Program-made: the position numbers and the translations under genes | NCBI GenBank assembly: GCA_933226995.1 | Contig: CAKOFP010000266.1 | Coordinates: 1 to 8,415 of the forward strand | Reading direction: 5' to 3' | DNA length: 8,415 bases | Origin: Candidatus Nitrosopolaris rasttigaisensis | GTDB taxonomy: Archaea; Thermoproteota; Nitrososphaeria; Nitrososphaerales; Nitrososphaeraceae | Notes under the pieces: model-generated | The model's database searches: none | What the model saw: the letters and a program-made list of their open reading frames with translations, nothing else | What the model was told of the DNA's origin: nothing | Shown: positions 5,680 to 8,415 of the stretch, in pieces | How the letters are laid out: the number at the start of each line of letters is the position of its first letter | Position numbering within the stretch: the first letter of the stretch is position 1

Positions 5680-7114
5680 TTTTATTTTCACTAATACGAA
5701 TATTAGTTCGTTTAGAATGAATTGCCTTAACAGCGTCACCTACATTGGTACCTTTATCTTCCACAACTATCAGGATTCTCGATGTCTCCTCTTGCGCATC
5801 CAAATTGAGAATATTTATACCATGCTCTCCAACGGTACTGCTAGCAGTAGATGCTATGTTCGGCATATGCGACATCGTATCACCAATAAGGGTCACTACA
5901 CCTCTTCCATAGACTATCTCAACCTGGGGATAGTATGCTTTGATATGGCGCTCTTGTTTTTTAACGTAGTCTGCGTCGAGGAAAAGCAACCTACAGATTT
6001 CGACGTCATCGTGCCTGTACGGAGATAATTTGACGAAATCATGGTACTGCTTGTCCTTTTCAAGAGAGGCGACCAAATAAGATGCTGCAATACTTTCGAT
6101 CCTTACGATAGCGCAGTTTTTCTTGCCGGTTACGATTTTTACCAGATTGTTGTTAAAGTCATCTTGAAGCGGCGGATTCCGTTGAATTATCGTTGTATCT
6201 GACGGGTTTGTCATGTTCGTAATAACTAGAGGTATATCCAGATTATTGTCAAGGATTTCCTTTATAGCAACCGGGTCAAGAATCTTCATACCAAACATTC
6301 CAGCCAATTTTGCCTCATTATAAGATAGGTATTGTATATTTTCCAAACCAGTCTTTACTATCTTTGGATCGGCACTCAGCACGGCACTATCTTTTTCAAA
6401 GTCGACCTTCATCTCATAGCGTCCGTGTAAGAGGATCGCAGTATCCGCTGCTGTTCTGTCAGAACCGCCACGCTCATATGTTGTTTCAAGACCATCAACG
6501 GTCTTGCCTATAAATCCACCTAAGCAGACGATCTCGTTACGTTCGACTAAATCCAATAAATGACTGTCATTCCGTCTTGATTCTTCGATCATAAAGTTGG
6601 CTGCTTCAAAGTTGTCGTCAGTAATTATTGGCCATTTTTCTATATCAACATGGTTGGAGTTTATCCCATGACTTCGCATAATATAATCCATAAGATAAGA
6701 CATAGTTATTTCTCCACTATATGCAAGTGTTCTCGATCTGATAACATCAACAAAACGCCGGTTTTCTGCCGCCTGCTTTAATGAAATTATCACCTGACGG
6801 TAGAATCTGTCGAGATGTGCAAGGAATTCTTGATAATACTGGTTAGAAACTTGTTCCTTGGCAATTCGTTCATAAACTTCCCTTAAGACCTCAATTTCAA
6901 CAGGATTCGACGAAGCATAGCTCCTGCCTACTCTTATGGCGACGTCAGTCATGGAATAGGGTTTTTCCTGATAAGTAATGAGAGGAGCAGAAAAAACGGC
7001 AACGACTTTTGTTTTTTCCCTCAGTTGTTCTATCCGATTTATGATTTTTCCAATCAAAATACCGTCTACTCCTAGGGCACTACCACCGAATTTGGCGACA
7101 GTAACAGGAATCAA
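5672..7114 (-). CDS. lysC: Aspartate kinase with two C-terminal ACT domains
   Basis: Phosphorylates aspartate with ATP, the first committed step to threonine, methionine, isoleucine and lysine. The kinase domain shows VAKFGGSALG (6-15), an acidic GEITMS region (134-139), GGFIG (199-203), ERGGSDRTAADTAI (214-227) and SADPKIV (247-253), then LSYNEAKLAGMFGMKILDP (263-281). Two ACT domains follow, roughly 328-395 and 401-475, the second with GDTMSHMPNIASTASSTVG and ILNLDAQEETSRILIVV, which suggests feedback control by an amino acid. The usual TDVDGV segment before ADP is here FEKDSAVLS. The 480-residue length is typical. The start is a TTG at 7114, since no ATG or GTG lies between it and the upstream in-frame stop at 7151, and the next residues are already the conserved strand. 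It is first in an operon with ilvE. Confidence 0.92.
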   Translation of the reverse strand: MIPVTVAKFGGSALGVDGILIGKIINRIEQLREKTKVVAVFSAPLITYQEKPYSMTDVAIRVGRSYASSNPVEIEVLREVYERIAKEQVSNQYYQEFLAHLDRFYRQVIISLKQAAENRRFVDVIRSRTLAYSGEITMSYLMDYIMRSHGINSNHVDIEKWPIITDDNFEAANFMIEESRRNDSHLLDLVERNEIVCLGGFIGKTVDGLETTYERGGSDRTAADTAILLHGRYEMKVDFEKDSAVLSADPKIVKTGLENIQYLSYNEAKLAGMFGMKILDPVAIKEILDNNLDIPLVITNMTNPSDTTIIQRNPPLQDDFNNNLVKIVTGKKNCAIVRIESIAASYLVASLEKDKQYHDFVKLSPYRHDDVEICRLLFLDADYVKKQERHIKAYYPQVEIVYGRGVVTLIGDTMSHMPNIASTASSTVGEHGINILNLDAQEETSRILIVVEDKGTNVGDAVKAIHSKRTNIRISENKND

Positions 7115-7151
7115 ATATCTAGCTCGCTTCGGAAGCTGACGGCCTGATCCC

Positions 7152-7160
7152 TATATTAAA
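7152..7160 (-). promoter_or_regulatory. TATA box candidate for lysC-ilvE
   Basis: The minus strand reads TTTAATATA, centred about 42 bases before the TTG of lysC. Initiation near 7130 would leave a leader of about 16 bases. No Shine-Dalgarno motif is visible in front of the TTG. Confidence 0.35.
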
Positions 7161-7238
7161 TATTCAAACAATTTTGCTTTCCATACAACATTGGCGGGAG
7201 TAACACGAATAGACGAGCCGTATGCACTAAATTCCGCC

Positions 7239-7260
7239 AAAAAACCATCTAGGAAAAAAA
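7239..7260 (-). terminator. Poly-T terminator candidate after the phasin-like gene
   Basis: On the minus strand a T7 run (7260-7254) and a T6 run (7244-7239) follow the TGA of the phasin-like gene by 55-77 bases. Archaeal RNA polymerase stops at such T tracts without needing a hairpin. Confidence 0.35.
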
Positions 7261-7315
7261 TATTCGGAGCCTTCTCGTTAGTACATCCACGGTCTTGCTT
7301 TAATAAATGACCATG

Positions 7316-7933
7316 TCAATCAGGATTCAGTGCGCGTCTCGAAGTTTGCTCGAATGATTTTGCAGCATTCTCGCTTAATCTTAAGAGTTCCTTTGCATTA
7401 TCTTTCAACTGCGGTATCAATGCATTAGCTGCTTCTATGTTTGTAAATATAATGTTGTTCGCTATTCTAGTTGTGGCAATCACGTTGTCCGCAGTAATTC
7501 GGACCATGCTTATGTAAATGTCACTTATAATTGGCCGGAGGGTCCAATAATTCCAGATAGATCCGGATAGGTCTGCTAGACTCGGAATCCATAGCGATAT
7601 GAGCTGTCTTTGTGATTCTATGAATGCGTCCGAAATTGCTTTGGTTGACTCGATGGCTGTCTCCTGAAAATCTTTAACGATTTGTGTAAATCGCGGAATC
7701 TCTGCTTTTGCTTCGTTTATTCCTTGCCTGATATTATCCTCGCTCTCATCTAATGCTTTAATCATTGCATGACGATGTTGGTCAACTGTATACTTCTTAC
7801 CTTCCTTTTCTTCCACTATAGTTTCTAATTTTTTGGCAATCGTTGTGGCATCTTTTCTTGATTTTGCATCTTGATGATTGGTCGTGTTGCTACTTCTTGA
7901 ATCTTGTTTTTGTTCCTCCTTTTTTGTTGACAT
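7316..7933 (-). CDS. Helical phasin-like protein (205 aa), function uncertain
   Basis: Phasins coat polyhydroxyalkanoate granules. Assignment here rests on architecture, not a clear signature. Residues 1-30 are polar, charged and low in complexity. Residues 31-80 are charged helix (TTIAKKLETIVEEKEGKKY). Residues 81-112 form an amphipathic helix of phasin style (IVKDFQETAIESTKAISDAF), leading into ISLWIPSLADLSGSIWNYW, a moderately hydrophobic patch. Residues 130-200 are further helix rich in Ala, Asn and Ile, ending in a charged tail. There is no signal peptide or clear transmembrane segment. The ATG at 7933 has a GAGG Shine-Dalgarno motif about five bases upstream, unlike most starts in this window. 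It begins nine bases after the stop of the small frame upstream, so it is probably the second cistron of a transcript. It could instead be another surface-binding or structural helical protein. Confidence 0.6.
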   Translation of the reverse strand: MSTKKEEQKQDSRSSNTTNHQDAKSRKDATTIAKKLETIVEEKEGKKYTVDQHRHAMIKALDESEDNIRQGINEAKAEIPRFTQIVKDFQETAIESTKAISDAFIESQRQLISLWIPSLADLSGSIWNYWTLRPIISDIYISMVRITADNVIATTRIANNIIFTNIEAANALIPQLKDNAKELLRLSENAAKSFEQTSRRALNPD

Positions 7934-7942
7934 GTTCCTCGA

Positions 7943-8140
7943 TTAGTTCCAATAGTAGATAAAGCTTCTATTGTTTTCAGATCGACGATCGAGAGCCGCG
8001 TCAGCGGTAACAAACTCTTTCTGTACGAGGTTAGAATCTCTTAAGAGCTTTTGAGCTGCTATTATGAAAGCCGCAACGCTTTCCTTCGAAGAATTAAGGT
8101 CAACTGACAGATCCTCTGAGCTGGTAACGGCCAAAGCCAT
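7943..8140 (-). CDS. Small helical hypothetical protein, possibly the tail of a broken gene
   Basis: No family is recognised. The 65 residues from the ATG at 8140 include SSKESVAAFIIAAQKLLRDS and NLVQKEFVTADAALDRR, amphipathic helices, and end in FIYYWN. The stop lies nine bases before the start of the phasin-like gene, and its last codons abut that gene's Shine-Dalgarno site, which is the best sign that it is or was translated. The frame stays open and protein-like upstream of the ATG (GPTTAKKLKEAWIVSV) back to a TGA at 8192-8194 without another ATG or GTG. Beyond that TGA it continues as MSSNIESGATVPILDLEIHN from an ATG at 8260. A 105-residue gene interrupted by one nonsense change is therefore a real alternative to a short intact gene. 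Confidence 0.4.
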   Translation of the reverse strand: MALAVTSSEDLSVDLNSSKESVAAFIIAAQKLLRDSNLVQKEFVTADAALDRRSENNRSFIYYWN

Positions 8141-8191
8141 TACTGATACAATCCATGCTTCTTTCAGCTTCTTTGCTGTAGTAGGTCCTAC

Positions 8192-8368
8192 TCATTCAGT
8201 ATTGTGAATTTCTAGATCCAGGATTGGCACTGTTGCTCCAGATTCGATATTACTACTCATATTGGTACTAGTATCATTTTTTTTCTATCAGCCTCCTCCA
8301 TGTCTCCTACTGACGTAGGTGTTGCTTTTCCTCTCTCCTGTCATACACGCTACAACTTCATCGCTCAT
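8192..8368 (-). pseudogene. Upstream in-frame segments of the small gene, separated by stop codons
   Basis: In the same frame as the 7943-8140 gene, two short open segments lie upstream. An ATG at 8260 starts a 22-residue piece containing VPILDLEIHN and ending at the TGA 8192-8194. An ATG at 8368 starts a 26-residue piece (MSDEVVACMTGERKSNTYVS) ending at a TGA just before a TAG. The first piece reads as a plausible N terminus for the downstream helical protein. The second is less convincing. No Shine-Dalgarno site precedes either ATG. No family is known. Confidence 0.3.
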
Positions 8369-8378
8369 ATTAATACTA
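8256..8378. repeat. Imperfect 15-base direct repeat around two in-phase ATG codons
   Basis: CTCATATTGGTACTA at 8256-8270 and CTCATATTAATACTA at 8364-8378 match at 13 of 15 bases. On the minus strand each reads TAGTANNAATATGAG, so each contains an ATG followed by an AG-starting Ser codon. They are exactly 108 bases apart, a multiple of three. Confidence 0.4.
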
Positions 8379-8415
8379 AAAAGTACCTGCTAGGGAAAGG
8401 TATACTCGCTCACTC

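Larger units (their letters stand above)
7115..7315. other. Intergenic region between lysC and the phasin-like gene
   Basis: No gene is seen. On the minus strand it holds the lysC promoter candidate at its lysC end, and two T runs that may terminate the phasin-like transcript at the other. Confidence 0.6.

Noticed and set aside
5680..5739. 20-residue N-terminal extension of ilvE
   Set aside because: Lies wholly within lysC and is hydrophobic; the family begins at the ATG at 5679.
5666..6028. 120-residue + strand frame opposite lysC
   Set aside because: Antisense shadow of a strongly supported gene, with no motifs of its own.

Overview
The window looks archaeal and most likely comes from an ammonia-oxidising Thaumarchaeota/Nitrososphaeria-type genome with moderate GC. 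This is inference. The evidence is a short archaeal-type PheT that lacks the bacterial C-terminal FDX-ACB domain, TATA-like boxes in place of Shine-Dalgarno sites before several genes, GTG/TTG starts, archaeal-looking LysC and IlvE, and a possible phasin-like protein. Several stretches have low coding density and hold gene debris.

Layout: (1) 1-830 (+), the 3' part of pheT. (2) 831-1746, no intact gene, but + strand reading frames broken by stops, best seen at 1290-1757. (3) 1747-1923 (-), a 58-residue protein resembling the leader region of nitrile-hydratase-like (NHLP/Os1348-type) RiPP precursors, with a TATA box placed for a leaderless TTG start. (4) 2150-2553 (+), debris that includes a frameshifted membrane-anchor plus coiled-coil gene. 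(5) 2695-4699 (+), ycaO and tfuA, overlapping by 8 bases. (6) 4762-7114 (-), lysC (aspartate kinase) and ilvE (branched-chain aminotransferase), also overlapping by 8 bases and convergent with tfuA. (7) 7316-8368 (-), a helical phasin-like protein preceded by a small frame that continues upstream across a stop codon.

The most interesting element is the YcaO-TfuA pair, which makes backbone thioamides in characterised systems, together with the divergently encoded NHLP-like small protein. The small protein has leader-like features but no obvious cleavage motif or core peptide. It may be a truncated precursor, a stand-alone docking protein, or unrelated to the enzymes. The lysC-ilvE pair belongs to amino-acid biosynthesis. 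The phasin-like cistron may relate to polyhydroxyalkanoate granules, but this is a weak assignment.
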